Shown here: piece by piece, positions 18,248 to 26,762 of the stretch
How the letters are laid out: every line of letters starts with the position of its first letter
How positions within the stretch are numbered: position 1 is the first letter of the stretch
NCBI RefSeq assembly: GCF_000818015.1
Contig: NZ_CP007511.1
Span: forward strand, 4,319,481 to 4,383,480
Direction: 5' to 3'
DNA: 64,000 nucleotides
Source: Stutzerimonas balearica DSM 6083
Lineage (GTDB): Bacteria; Pseudomonadota; Gammaproteobacteria; Pseudomonadales; Pseudomonadaceae
The notes under the pieces: generated by a model
What the model was told of the DNA's origin: nothing
Database searches by the model: none
The model's input: the letters and a program-made list of their open reading frames with translations, nothing else
Translations under genes and position numbers: made by a program

Positions 18248-20272
18248 ATGAGCGAAAGCAAAGGGCTGCACGCCAGCCCCAGCGAATGGCCCAGGGCGCT
18301 GTTCTACGTCGCGCTGCTGTTCTCCATCTACCAGATCGTCACCGCGGCGTTCCATCCGGTGACCAGCCAGGTGCTGCGTGCCGGGCACGTCGGCTTCCTG
18401 CTGCTGCTGGTGTTCCTCTGCTACCCCGCCCGCGGCGACGGCCGGCCATTCCAGCCCCTGGCCTGGCTGCTCGGCCTGGCCGGCTTCGGCACCTTTATCT
18501 ACCAATGGTATTTCGAAGCCGATCTGATCCAGCGCTCCGGCGACCTGACCCCACTCGACATGGCCGTCGGCCTGACGCTGATCGTGCTGGTATTCGAGGC
18601 CGCGCGACGGGTGATGGGCATCGCCCTGCCGATCATCTGCGCCCTGTTCCTGGGCTACGGCCTGTTCGGGGAGTACCTGCCGGGCGACCTGGCGCACCGC
18701 GGCTACTACCTGGACCAGATCGTCAACCAGCTGTCGTTCGGGACCGAAGGCCTGTACGGCACGCCGACCTATGTGTCGGCCACCTACATCTTCCTGTTCA
18801 TCCTGTTCGGCTCGTTCCTCGAGCAGGCCGGCATGATCAAGCTGTTCACCGACTTCGCCATGGGCCTGTTCGGCCACAAGCTCGGCGGCCCGGCGAAGGT
18901 GTCGGTGGTGTCCTCGGCGCTGATGGGCACCATCACCGGCTCGGGCGTGGCCAATGTGGTCACCACCGGGCAATTCACCATTCCGCTGATGAAGCGCTTC
19001 GGCTATCGCCCGGCCTTCGCCGGCGGCGTCGAAGCGACCTCCTCGATGGGCAGCCAGATCATGCCGCCGGTGATGGGCGCCGTGGCCTTCATCATGGCCG
19101 AGACGATCAACGTGCCCTTCGTCGAAGTCGCCAAGGCCGCCCTGCTGCCTGCGCTGCTCTACTTCGGCTCGGTGTTCTGGATGGTTCACCTGGAAGCCAA
19201 GCGCGCCAAGCTGCACGGTCTGCCGAAGGATGAATGCCCCAACGCCATGGCCGCGGTGAAGGAACGCTGGTACCTGCTGATCCCGCTGGGTGTGCTGGTC
19301 TGGCTGCTGTTCTCCGGCCGCACGCCGATGTTCGCCGGCACCATCGGCCTGGCGCTGACCGCCATCGTCATCCTCGGCTCGGCGATCATCCTGCGGGTGT
19401 CGTCCAAGGCCATGCGCTTCGCCTTCTGGATCGCCCTCGGCCTGCTCTGCGCCGGCTTCTTCCAGCTCGGCATCGGCGTCATCTTCGCGGTGATCGCAGT
19501 GCTGGTGGCGGTGTGCTGGTTCATCAAGGGTGGCCGCGAGACCCTGACCATCTGCCTGCATGCGCTGGTCGAAGGCGCCCGCCATGCGGTGCCGGTGGGC
19601 ATCGCCTGTGCGCTGGTCGGGGTGATCATCGGCATCGTCTCGCTGACCGGCGTGGCCTCGACCTTTGCCGGCTACATCCTGGCGATCGGCCGCGACAACC
19701 TGTTCATCTCGCTGATCCTGACCATGCTCACCTGCCTGGTCCTCGGCATGGGCATCCCGACGATCCCGAACTACATCATCACCAGCTCCATCGCCGCGCC
19801 CGCGCTGCTGGATCTGGGCGTGCCGCTGATCGTCTCGCACATGTTCGTCTTCTACTTCGGGATCATGGCCGACCTCACGCCGCCAGTGGCCCTGGCCTGC
19901 TTCGCCGCCGCGCCGATCGCCAAGGAGCGCGGGTTGAAGATCAGCCTGTGGGCGATCCGCATCGCCATCGCCGGCTTCATCGTGCCATTCATGGCGGTCT
20001 ACGAGCCGGCGCTGATGATGCAGGGCGACAGCTGGGCCGCGACGTTCTACATCCTATTCAAGGCGGCCTTCGCCATCGGTCTGTGGGGCGCCGTGTTCAC
20101 CGGCCACCTGGAACGCTCGCTGAGCTGGTGGGAGCGCGCCCTGGCGTTTGCCGCCGGTGTGGCGATGATCATGTCGATGCCGATCAGCGACGAGATCGGC
20201 TTTGCCCTCGGTGCGCTGTTCCTCGTTCAGCACGTCTGGCGCGCCCGCCGTGCCGAGCCGGTTGCCGCATGA
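18248..20272 (+). CDS. TRAP transporter fused permease (DctQM type)
   Basis: This is the membrane component of the TAXI-TRAP transporter, with small (DctQ-like) and large (DctM-like) subunits fused in one 674-residue chain. The start MSESKGLHASPSEWPRALFY was chosen over a longer frame that begins inside the REP-like repeat. The N-terminal part has about four hydrophobic segments. The large domain includes the typical ITGSGVANVVTTGQFTIPLM and MGIPTIPNYIITSSIAAPAL segments. It uses an ion gradient to import the solute bound by the upstream protein. Its stop overlaps the next start. Confidence 0.92.
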   Translation: MSESKGLHASPSEWPRALFYVALLFSIYQIVTAAFHPVTSQVLRAGHVGFLLLLVFLCYPARGDGRPFQPLAWLLGLAGFGTFIYQWYFEADLIQRSGDLTPLDMAVGLTLIVLVFEAARRVMGIALPIICALFLGYGLFGEYLPGDLAHRGYYLDQIVNQLSFGTEGLYGTPTYVSATYIFLFILFGSFLEQAGMIKLFTDFAMGLFGHKLGGPAKVSVVSSALMGTITGSGVANVVTTGQFTIPLMKRFGYRPAFAGGVEATSSMGSQIMPPVMGAVAFIMAETINVPFVEVAKAALLPALLYFGSVFWMVHLEAKRAKLHGLPKDECPNAMAAVKERWYLLIPLGVLVWLLFSGRTPMFAGTIGLALTAIVILGSAIILRVSSKAMRFAFWIALGLLCAGFFQLGIGVIFAVIAVLVAVCWFIKGGRETLTICLHALVEGARHAVPVGIACALVGVIIGIVSLTGVASTFAGYILAIGRDNLFISLILTMLTCLVLGMGIPTIPNYIITSSIAAPALLDLGVPLIVSHMFVFYFGIMADLTPPVALACFAAAPIAKERGLKISLWAIRIAIAGFIVPFMAVYEPALMMQGDSWAATFYILFKAAFAIGLWGAVFTGHLERSLSWWERALAFAAGVAMIMSMPISDEIGFALGALFLVQHVWRARRAEPVAA

Positions 20273-20670
20273 TCGGCCTCTGTCTCGGCCTGGCGGGGGC
20301 GGTCTGGGCGCAGCTGCCGACCGCCGACTTCACCCTGGCGTGGAACCACACCATCGAGAAGATCCGCTGGGAAGAGGATTACCGCGTGACGCCGAGCGGG
20401 CTGCTGCTCGGCGAAGCGCGGGTCAAGGGTTCTGGCGCCGGGATGGAAATCCCGGATGACGCCGAACTGCGCGACGGGGCCTGGCACTACCAGCGCCGGA
20501 TGCCGCCGTTGCAACCCCTGCGTGTGGGGCGAACCCCCGAAGCGGGGGACTACCAACTGTGCTTCGACCAGCGTTGCCACGCGATGAGCGAATGGCTGGG
20601 CCCGCCACAAGCGGACCAGCCTGCGCTGGAGCTCTGGAGCTGCGAGCTCGCCGCCCCCGGAGCGTCCTGA
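20269..20670 (+). CDS. DUF1850 domain protein, TRAP-associated
   Basis: This 133-residue protein starts at the ATG that overlaps the TRAP permease stop by 4 bases (ATGA), so it is translationally coupled. A short hydrophobic N-terminus (MIGLCLGLAGAVWAQLP) suggests export. The segments FTLAWNHTIEKIRWEEDYRV and the DDAELRDGAWHY patch are characteristic of DUF1850, a family found almost always beside TAXI-type TRAP transporters. The role is unknown, perhaps as an accessory of transport. The 230 bases after it, up to 20900, hold no gene that I can support. Confidence 0.8.
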   Translation: MIGLCLGLAGAVWAQLPTADFTLAWNHTIEKIRWEEDYRVTPSGLLLGEARVKGSGAGMEIPDDAELRDGAWHYQRRMPPLQPLRVGRTPEAGDYQLCFDQRCHAMSEWLGPPQADQPALELWSCELAAPGAS

Positions 20671-20900
20671 TCTGCCGCGGGTCACCACGCCCGCCGGATC
20701 GGGCGGTGCTTCCACCCCTGGGCTGCCCACGGGTGGATGGCCACCGCCTCGCCTGCCCTTCCACGCCTGCCCGGCACACAGCCGCATGCCTGCCGGCCAG
20801 CCGTACGCGCCCCGGCTCACGGCTCGCTGGTCGCCCTCGGCGCAATCGTGGCGCCAATCTCGGCTAGGCTCAGTGCAGCCCAATCACGGAGACCGCCTTC

Positions 20901-21419
20901 ATGCATCGTTCACTCTGCCTGGCCAGCCTGTTGTTCCTAACCGCGACCGCCGAGGCCGCGCCCATCCTGCCGGGCTTGTGGGAATTCACCAGCAGTGACG
21001 TGCAGGTCGACGGTCAGCAGATGCCGGGCATGCAGGAAATGCTCGAGCAACTGAAGGGCATGCCGCCCGAGCAGAAGAAGATGATGGAAGGCATGCTTGC
21101 CGAACATGGCATGCAGCTGGGCGGCCAGGGCATGCGCATCTGCCTCAGCGAAGCGCAGGTGCAGGCCGAGGAACTGCCCTTCAGCGACGACCCGGCCTGC
21201 CGTCAGGAGATCACCGAGCGCAGCGACAGCGTCTGGAAGTTCCGCTTCGAATGCCCGGACGCCCGCGGTCAGGGTGAGACCCGCTTCATCAGCGAGCGCG
21301 AGTTCGTCAGCCAGGTGGAAACAGAGCACAGCGGCGAAGGCATGCCGCAACGCACGCGCATGCAATCGCGCGGCCGCTGGCTGGGCGCCGATTGCGGCGG
21401 GTTGAAGCCGGCTCGCTGA
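20901..21419 (+). CDS. DUF3617 family exported protein
   Basis: This 172-residue protein has a signal peptide (MHRSLCLASLLFLTATAEAA) and then the DUF3617 opening PILPGLWEFTSSDVQVDGQ. A methionine-rich helix follows (PGMQEMLEQLKGMPPEQKKM) and then a cysteine-bearing strand region. Periplasmic location is likely. Family function is unknown. A parS site begins at the last base of its stop codon. The gene stands alone, transcribed towards a convergent small gene. Confidence 0.8.
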   Translation: MHRSLCLASLLFLTATAEAAPILPGLWEFTSSDVQVDGQQMPGMQEMLEQLKGMPPEQKKMMEGMLAEHGMQLGGQGMRICLSEAQVQAEELPFSDDPACRQEITERSDSVWKFRFECPDARGQGETRFISEREFVSQVETEHSGEGMPQRTRMQSRGRWLGADCGGLKPAR

Positions 21420-21435
21420 GGTTTCACGTGGAACC
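21420..21435. promoter_or_regulatory. parS: Candidate parS centromere site (ParB binding)
   Basis: GGTTTCACGTGGAACC matches the Pseudomonas parS palindrome (GTTCCACGTGGAAC type) with one mismatch between arms. It lies in the short gap after the DUF3617 gene. The parA-parB genes are in this window at 55415-57085, and the origin lies close to the right-hand end, so the site falls inside the origin-proximal region where parS sites are normally found. Confidence 0.8.
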
Positions 21436-21445
21436 TGCTGGCCGA

Positions 21446-21814
21446 TCAGCGCTGGGGTGACTCCCAGCGCGCGCCCGGCTGCTGCTCGCAGGCCGGCCGC
21501 AGAAAGCGCGCATCACTGGCCACGCCGTAATAATGCACGTCCTGCCGATAGGCCAGGTTGGCGGCCTGGGCGTTACGACAGATGCCAAAGGCGCCGTTCG
21601 GACAACTCGCAACGAAGCGCACCGCCACCTGCTGATCGACGAGCTGCGGCTGGCAATAACCGGAACGAAACAATTCGCGGGGAATGCTGCGGTTCTCCTG
21701 GCACAGCTCCACTTCCACGCCCTTGGCGCGGCTGCTGATGATGCAGGCATCGGCGAGAACCGAACCGCTCGGCAACGTCACGGACAACAGCAACAGCAGT
21801 GGCAGGCTACGCAT
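21446..21814 (-). CDS. Small exported cysteine-containing protein, unknown function
   Basis: This 122-residue protein begins MRSLPLLLLLSVTLPSGSVLAD, a typical signal peptide. The mature part has about six cysteines (for example DACIISS, VELCQEN, GYCQPQ, ASCPNG, GICRNA and PACEQQ), suggesting disulfide bonds in the periplasm. Two adjacent ATG codons are possible starts; the second (21814) sits 6 bases from a GGAG ribosome binding site and is preferred. I do not recognise a characterised family. It converges with the DUF3617 gene across the parS site. Confidence 0.65.
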   Translation of the reverse strand: MRSLPLLLLLSVTLPSGSVLADACIISSRAKGVEVELCQENRSIPRELFRSGYCQPQLVDQQVAVRFVASCPNGAFGICRNAQAANLAYRQDVHYYGVASDARFLRPACEQQPGARWESPQR

Positions 21815-21942
21815 CATCGACTCCAGGGCGAACGGCGCGACTCTAGGGCCTGTCGCGCCCGCTGTCGAGCCAGGCAGGGGCGGCGCGCCACACACTGCAC
21901 GAATCCCTTCCCCGACGGGGCTCTGCCGGGCACCATAGCCGC

Positions 21943-22932
21943 ATGTTCGAACAGATCCCGACGCACGTCATCTGCGGCCCGCTGGGCGCTGGCAAGACCA
22001 GCCTCCTGCGCGATCTGCTGGCCCAGCGGCCGGCAGCGGAGCGCTGGGCCGTGCTGATCAATGAATTCGGCCAGATCGGCCTCGATGCCGCCCTGCTCGA
22101 AGATAGTGTCGGCGACGGTGTGACCCTGCACGAAGTCGCCGGCGGCTGCCTGTGCTGCGTCAACGGCGTGCCCTTCCAGGTTGGCCTGACGCGCCTGCTG
22201 CGCCGCGCCCGGCCGCAGCGTCTGTTCATCGAACCTTCCGGGCTTGGGCACCCGGGCGCACTGCTGCGCCAGTTGCGTGAACCACCCTGGCAAAGCCTGC
22301 TGAGCGTGCAAGCACCGGTGGTGGTGCTCGATGCAGCAGCGCTGGCGGCCGGTCAGCCGCTGGCCGACACGCAGCAGGCGGCGCTGGACGAGGCCGGGCT
22401 GGTCTTGCTGAACAAGAGCGAAACGCTGGAAGCACAGGCGCGCGAAGCGCTTGCGCGAACGCTGGGGCCGCGCCCACTGTACTGGACCGAGCACGGGCGG
22501 CTGCCGCTCCGATACCTGCCCGGTAGCACCGCACAGGCGGTCAGCGCGCAGGCATCCTCGAAACTGCCGCAGGTGGGCCCGGTGCCGGGCCATCTGTGGC
22601 TCGACCCGGGCGAACCGATCTGCCACAGCGGGCACGCCGCAGAAGGCTGGAGCATCGGCTGGCGCTGGCACCCTTCACAGCGCTTCGATCTCGAGCGCCT
22701 GCGGCAATGGCTGGCCCGCTGGGGCTGGCAGCGCGCCAAGCTGATCGTGCATGCCGAAGCGGGCTGGCTGTCGGCCAATGCGCTGCAGGGCACCGCGGTC
22801 GAATTCCGCCCCAGTGAGTGGCGCAGGGATTCGCGGCTGGAGCTGATCTTTGCCGAGCCCGTCGACGAAGCAGCGCTACGCCGCGAACTGACCGCCTGTC
22901 GCCAGGCAGCGGAAGGGCCTGCAGCCGGCTAG
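21943..22932 (+). CDS. CobW/COG0523 family GTPase
   Basis: This is a P-loop GTPase of the metallochaperone family. The Walker A motif GPLGAGKTSLL lies at residues 12-22 and the conserved metal-site motif GGCLCCVNG (CxCC type) at about residues 67-75. The guanine-specificity motif appears as LLNKSE near residue 151. A C-terminal CobW_C-like domain occupies roughly residues 220-320. There is no histidine-rich metal-sensing loop. Family members deliver zinc, cobalt or iron; which metal is used here cannot be told. Its stop overlaps that of the convergent DUF3301 gene by 4 bases. Confidence 0.85.
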   Translation: MFEQIPTHVICGPLGAGKTSLLRDLLAQRPAAERWAVLINEFGQIGLDAALLEDSVGDGVTLHEVAGGCLCCVNGVPFQVGLTRLLRRARPQRLFIEPSGLGHPGALLRQLREPPWQSLLSVQAPVVVLDAAALAAGQPLADTQQAALDEAGLVLLNKSETLEAQAREALARTLGPRPLYWTEHGRLPLRYLPGSTAQAVSAQASSKLPQVGPVPGHLWLDPGEPICHSGHAAEGWSIGWRWHPSQRFDLERLRQWLARWGWQRAKLIVHAEAGWLSANALQGTAVEFRPSEWRRDSRLELIFAEPVDEAALRRELTACRQAAEGPAAG

Positions 22933-23306
22933 TGCCGCCGACGCCATTCGTCGAGCTGGATGACGCGCCCCTGCTCGGCCGCTGTCGGCTCACGCACCGG
23001 GTGGGCCTGCAGCTCGATACGCCCGAGCTTGCCGCCATACATGGTGACCCAGCCCTGATGACGCTGCTCGCCGGTCACGGTGAATTCGAACCCGTACAGG
23101 CGCGCCAGCCGGCGCTGGCCGCGGGCATCGCGCACCAGGGCGAAGCGGCGAAAGGCCACGTTGCCGTCGAGCAGCTCGACGTCCTCGCGCTCGCAATGCC
23201 GGCGCACCGCCGTCAAAGCCCGCTCGCGGATGCCGTGCGCGTGCCAGAACCAGGCGGCGAACGCCGCCAGCAGCAGGAACAGGCTCAGGTTGCCGAGGCT
23301 CAGCAT
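22929..23306 (-). CDS. DUF3301 family membrane-anchored protein
   Basis: This 125-residue protein has one N-terminal membrane anchor (residues 5-24, GNLSLFLLLAAFAAWFWHAH) and a soluble domain with the family motifs AVRRHCEREDVELLDGNVAF and YGFEFTVTGEQRHQG. DUF3301 proteins are common in Pseudomonas and have no established function. It lies 6 bases downstream of the SMI1/KNR4 gene on the same strand, so the two probably form an operon. Confidence 0.78.
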   Translation of the reverse strand: MLSLGNLSLFLLLAAFAAWFWHAHGIRERALTAVRRHCEREDVELLDGNVAFRRFALVRDARGQRRLARLYGFEFTVTGEQRHQGWVTMYGGKLGRIELQAHPVREPTAAEQGRVIQLDEWRRRH

Positions 23307-23312
23307 GCCGGT

Positions 23313-23720
23313 TCAGCTCTGCAGCCAGACATCGCGCGCCCAGTGCCAGACGCTTTCCCAGCTCTGCTCGGTGAGCTCGGCAGACTCACCGCTAAACAGC
23401 GTCACCTCGCCTTCGAGGTCGACCACGTAGTAATCCAGGCCATCCTGGCAGATCGGCAGCAGATCGCGCGGTACGCCGGCGTCCCAGGCGTTGGCCGCCA
23501 CTTCGGGCAGAAAGGTGTGCGACTGCGGATCGGTTGCGGTGACCGGTTCGAGCCGGCCATAGACCACATCGCTGACCTGCAGCAGGAACTCGCGCAGGCC
23601 GAACGGCAGGTTGATCAGCAGCTGCTCTTCGATCTCCACCAGCAGGTCGTCGTCGGGCAGCTCCAGCGGCACCGGCACCGGCTCGTTGAGTTCTCGTAGC
23701 TGTTCAATGACGTCTTCCAC
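23313..23720 (-). CDS. SMI1/KNR4 (SUKH) family protein
   Basis: This acidic protein of about 135 residues shows features of the SUKH fold: PFGLREFLLQVSDVVYGRLE, then a tryptophan-rich C-terminus (WESVWHWARDVW). The GTG start at 23720 is preferred, giving (M)EDVIEQLRELNEPVPVPLEL; the frame stays open upstream but that part (lysine- and arginine-rich) is unlike the family. SUKH proteins can be immunity proteins of contact-dependent toxins, but solitary chromosomal copies such as this one are common in Pseudomonas and no toxin gene is adjacent. Confidence 0.72.
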   Translation of the reverse strand: MEDVIEQLRELNEPVPVPLELPDDDLLVEIEEQLLINLPFGLREFLLQVSDVVYGRLEPVTATDPQSHTFLPEVAANAWDAGVPRDLLPICQDGLDYYVVDLEGEVTLFSGESAELTEQSWESVWHWARDVWLQS

Positions 23721-23989
23721 GGTTGTCTCGCTCGGCTCAGGGAATGAACAGGCAAAAGCGTCGTCCAACGACGGGGCTTGGCGCCAGATGCGCCATCGGA
23801 CCGGGCTGCTTTCGTCAGGCGCCCGTTTATACGCCGCCTTTGATTGGCCAGCCAGTCCGGGCACGTTACAGTGGTCGCCTTTTATCGCCATTTCGCGACA
23901 GTGCATGTGCCGTCCCATGCTGTTGCCCCACCCGAGGCCGCCATCGCCCGGTACCCGCTCGGGTGCGTGCCCGGCCGAAAGGAGACACC

Positions 23990-26244
23990 ATGGTCACCCG
24001 TCACGTCCAGAGCCTCGAACAGGCCATCGCTCACTGCGCCGACGAGCCGATCCACATCCCCGGAAGCATCCAGTCGCACGGCTTCCTGCTGGTGCTCGGC
24101 GAGCCGCTGCTGGAGGTCATCCAGGCCAGCGAGAACGTCCAGCAGTGGCTGGGCAAGCCTGCCGAGGCGCTGCTCGGCCAGCGCCTGGAGACCCTGTTCC
24201 CTGGCCTGGAGCTGGCGCCGCGACTGCAGGCGCTCAGCGACGACGACAACAATCCCTTCCATCTGCGCGACCTGTGCTTCGACCTGCCTGACGGCGAACA
24301 GGAGCGCTTTGCCCTGATGGCCCATCGCTTCGCCGGCCAACTGATCATCGAGTTCGTCTGCGCCAGCCGCGCGGACGACGCCTATGACAACCTCTACCCG
24401 ATGATGCGCACCTTCGTCACCGAGCTGGAGAATGCGCGCGATCTCGACGCGCTGTGCCGGCTGGCGGTACGCGAGGTCAAGCGCATCACCGGCTTCGGGC
24501 GGGTGAAGATCTACCGCTTCGATGCCGAGGGCAACGGCCTGGTGCTGGCCGAGGAGGCCGACCCGGGCTATGCGAGCTATCTGGGGCTGCGCTTCCCGGC
24601 GGCGGACATCCCGGCCCAGGCGCGCCGGCTGTACTGCACCAACCTGATCCGCGTGATCCAGGACGCCAACTACCGCCCCGCACGGATGGTACCGCCGCTC
24701 AATCCTGAAACCGGCGCACCGCTGGATCTGAGCTTCGCCGCGCTGCGCAGCGTGTCTCCGGTGCATCTGCAGTACATGCGCAACATGGGCACGCTGGCCT
24801 CGATGTCGCTCTCGATCCTGGTCGACGGCCAGCTTTGGGGCCTGATCTCCTGCCACGATGCCAGCCCGCGCCAGGTCAGCTACCAGACGCGTACCGCCTG
24901 CGAACTGCTCGGGCGCATCCTGGCGCTGCAGATCGAAGCCAAGGAAACGGCAGTGCTGGCGCAACGCAAGCTCGAGCTGCGCCGGCAGGTCGTGCAATTG
25001 CTGGCCGCGATGGCCGATCGCGACAGCGTGGTCGAGGGTTTCCGCAGCCTGCCGGACGTGGTCCTGGAGTTCGCCCGCGCCAGCGGTGCGGCGGTGATCG
25101 CCGGTGACGACTACCAGACCTTTGGCAACACCCAACGGAGGAGCAGTTGCAGGCGCTGGCGCGCTGGCTGTCGACCGATTCGCAGCAGCTGATCTATCAC
25201 AGCGACAACCTCCGCCGCGACCTGCCCGAGCTGCCGGAAATCGCCGAGCACTCGGCCGGCCTGCTGGCGATCGCGATTTCCCGGCTGCATGCGCACTACC
25301 TGGTGTGGTTCCGTGCCGAGCAGGTGCAGACGGTGAACTGGGCCGGGCAGCCGGAAAAACAGGTCGACCCGAGTACCGGCGCGCTGTCGCCGCGCCACAG
25401 CTTCGCCCGCTGGCAGGAGACCCTGCGCGGCTTTGCCGAGCCCTGGGAAGCGGTCGAGCTGGAGGGTGCGCTGGAGCTGCGCAACGCGGTGCTCGGCATC
25501 GTACTGCGCAAGGCCGAGGAGCTGGCCCAGCTGGCCGGCGAATTGCGCAAGAGCAACAAGGAACTCGAGGCCTTCTCCTACAGCGTGTCACATGACCTGC
25601 GCGCGCCTTTGCGGCACATCGCCGGCTACGCCGAGCTGCTCGGCGAAATGGAGGGCAGCAAGCTGAGCGAACGCGGCGTGCGCTTCCTCGACAACATCGC
25701 CGAGTCGGCGCGCTTCGCCGGCACCCTGGTCGACAACCTGCTGAGCTTTTCGCAGATGGGTCGCTCGGCGCTGCGCCTGTCCGACGTCAATCTCGCGGCG
25801 CTGGTGGAGTCCATCCGTCTGGAGATGGAGCCGGACTGCCAGGGTCGCGCGATAGACTGGCGCCTGTCCCCGATGCCGGTGGTCGTCGCCGACGCCGCGT
25901 TCATCCACATGGCCCTGAGCAACCTGATCGGCAACGCCATCAAATACACCCGTACGCGCGAGCAGGCGGTGATCGAGATCGGCGCCGAGGAGCACCCCGG
26001 CGAAGTGATCGTCTATGTCCGCGACAACGGCGTGGGGTTCAACATGCAGTACGCCAACAAGCTGTTTGGCGTCTTCCAGCGCCTGCACCGGATGGAAGAA
26101 TTCGAAGGCACCGGCATCGGCCTGGCGAGCGTTCGCCGGATCATCGAGCGCCATGACGGCCGCGTCTGGGCCGAAGGCGAACCGAACCGCGGTGCTAGCT
26201 TCTATTTCGCGCTACCCAAGCTCAACTATTCCTCTACAGCCTGA
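23990..26244 (+). pseudogene. bphP: Bacteriophytochrome histidine kinase BphP, frameshifted in PHY domain
   Basis: This is a red/far-red light-sensing histidine kinase. The start at 23990 follows a good AGGAGA ribosome binding site. The biliverdin-binding cysteine is in HCADEPIHIPGSIQSHG (residues 15-31). PAS, GAF (with DIPAQARRLY) and the start of PHY are read in frame 1. Translation then leaves frame at about 25131-25134, where aacacccaacggag appears to lack one C of an original CCCC. The rest (PHY end, HisKA with SVSHDLRAPL, ATPase with NLIGNAIKYT and GTGIGLA) continues in the +1 frame from 25135 to 26244. If the lost base is real, only a truncated photosensor is made; it may be a sequencing error. 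Confidence 0.88.
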
Positions 26245-26254
26245 CGAAACCGCC

Positions 26255-26722
26255 ATGCTCAAACCCATTCTGCTGGTCGAAGACAACCCACACGATCTGG
26301 AGCTGACCCTGATCGCGCTGGAACGCAGCCAGCTGGCCAACGACGTCGTCATCATGCGCGACGGTGCCGAGGCGCTGGACTACCTGCAGCGCAGCGGCGC
26401 CCATGCCGACCGCCCGGAGGGCAATCCGGCGGTGATGCTGCTCGACCTGAAGCTACCCAAAGTCGATGGCCTCGAAGTGCTGCAGACCGTGCGCACCTCG
26501 GAGACGCTGCGCAGCATTCCGGTGGTGATGCTGACCTCCTCGCGCGAGGAACCGGACCTGGCCCGAGCCTACGAACTTGGGGTGAACGCTTACGTGGTCA
26601 AGCCGGTCGAATTCAAGGATTTCGTCGCCGCCATCTCCGACCTCGGGATCTTCTGGGCCGTACTCAACGAGCCGCCACCGGGCTCACCGCGTTACAAGCG
26701 CGCCAACCAGAACCCTCGTTAA
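26255..26722 (+). CDS. Rcp1-like single-domain response regulator
   Basis: This 155-residue CheY-like receiver is the probable phosphorylation partner of the phytochrome encoded 10 bases upstream. The start MLKPILLVEDNPHDLELTLI gives the acidic pair ED at residues 9-10. The phosphoacceptor aspartate is in VMLLDLKLPKVDG (near residue 62), the threonine/serine switch in VVMLTSSRE and the lysine in YVVKPVEF. There is no output domain, as in cyanobacterial Rcp1 and the regulators linked to bacteriophytochromes. Confidence 0.9.
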   Translation: MLKPILLVEDNPHDLELTLIALERSQLANDVVIMRDGAEALDYLQRSGAHADRPEGNPAVMLLDLKLPKVDGLEVLQTVRTSETLRSIPVVMLTSSREEPDLARAYELGVNAYVVKPVEFKDFVAAISDLGIFWAVLNEPPPGSPRYKRANQNPR

Positions 26723-26762
26723 CCCTTTTCCGCCGCGTGCATGCTCTGCGACATGATGGCGA

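Noticed and set aside
18215..19840. Minus-strand frame of 541 codons opposite the TRAP permease
   Set aside because: The composition (HDEQRA-rich) is typical of antisense of a membrane protein gene in GC-rich DNA; the plus-strand gene is clearly real.
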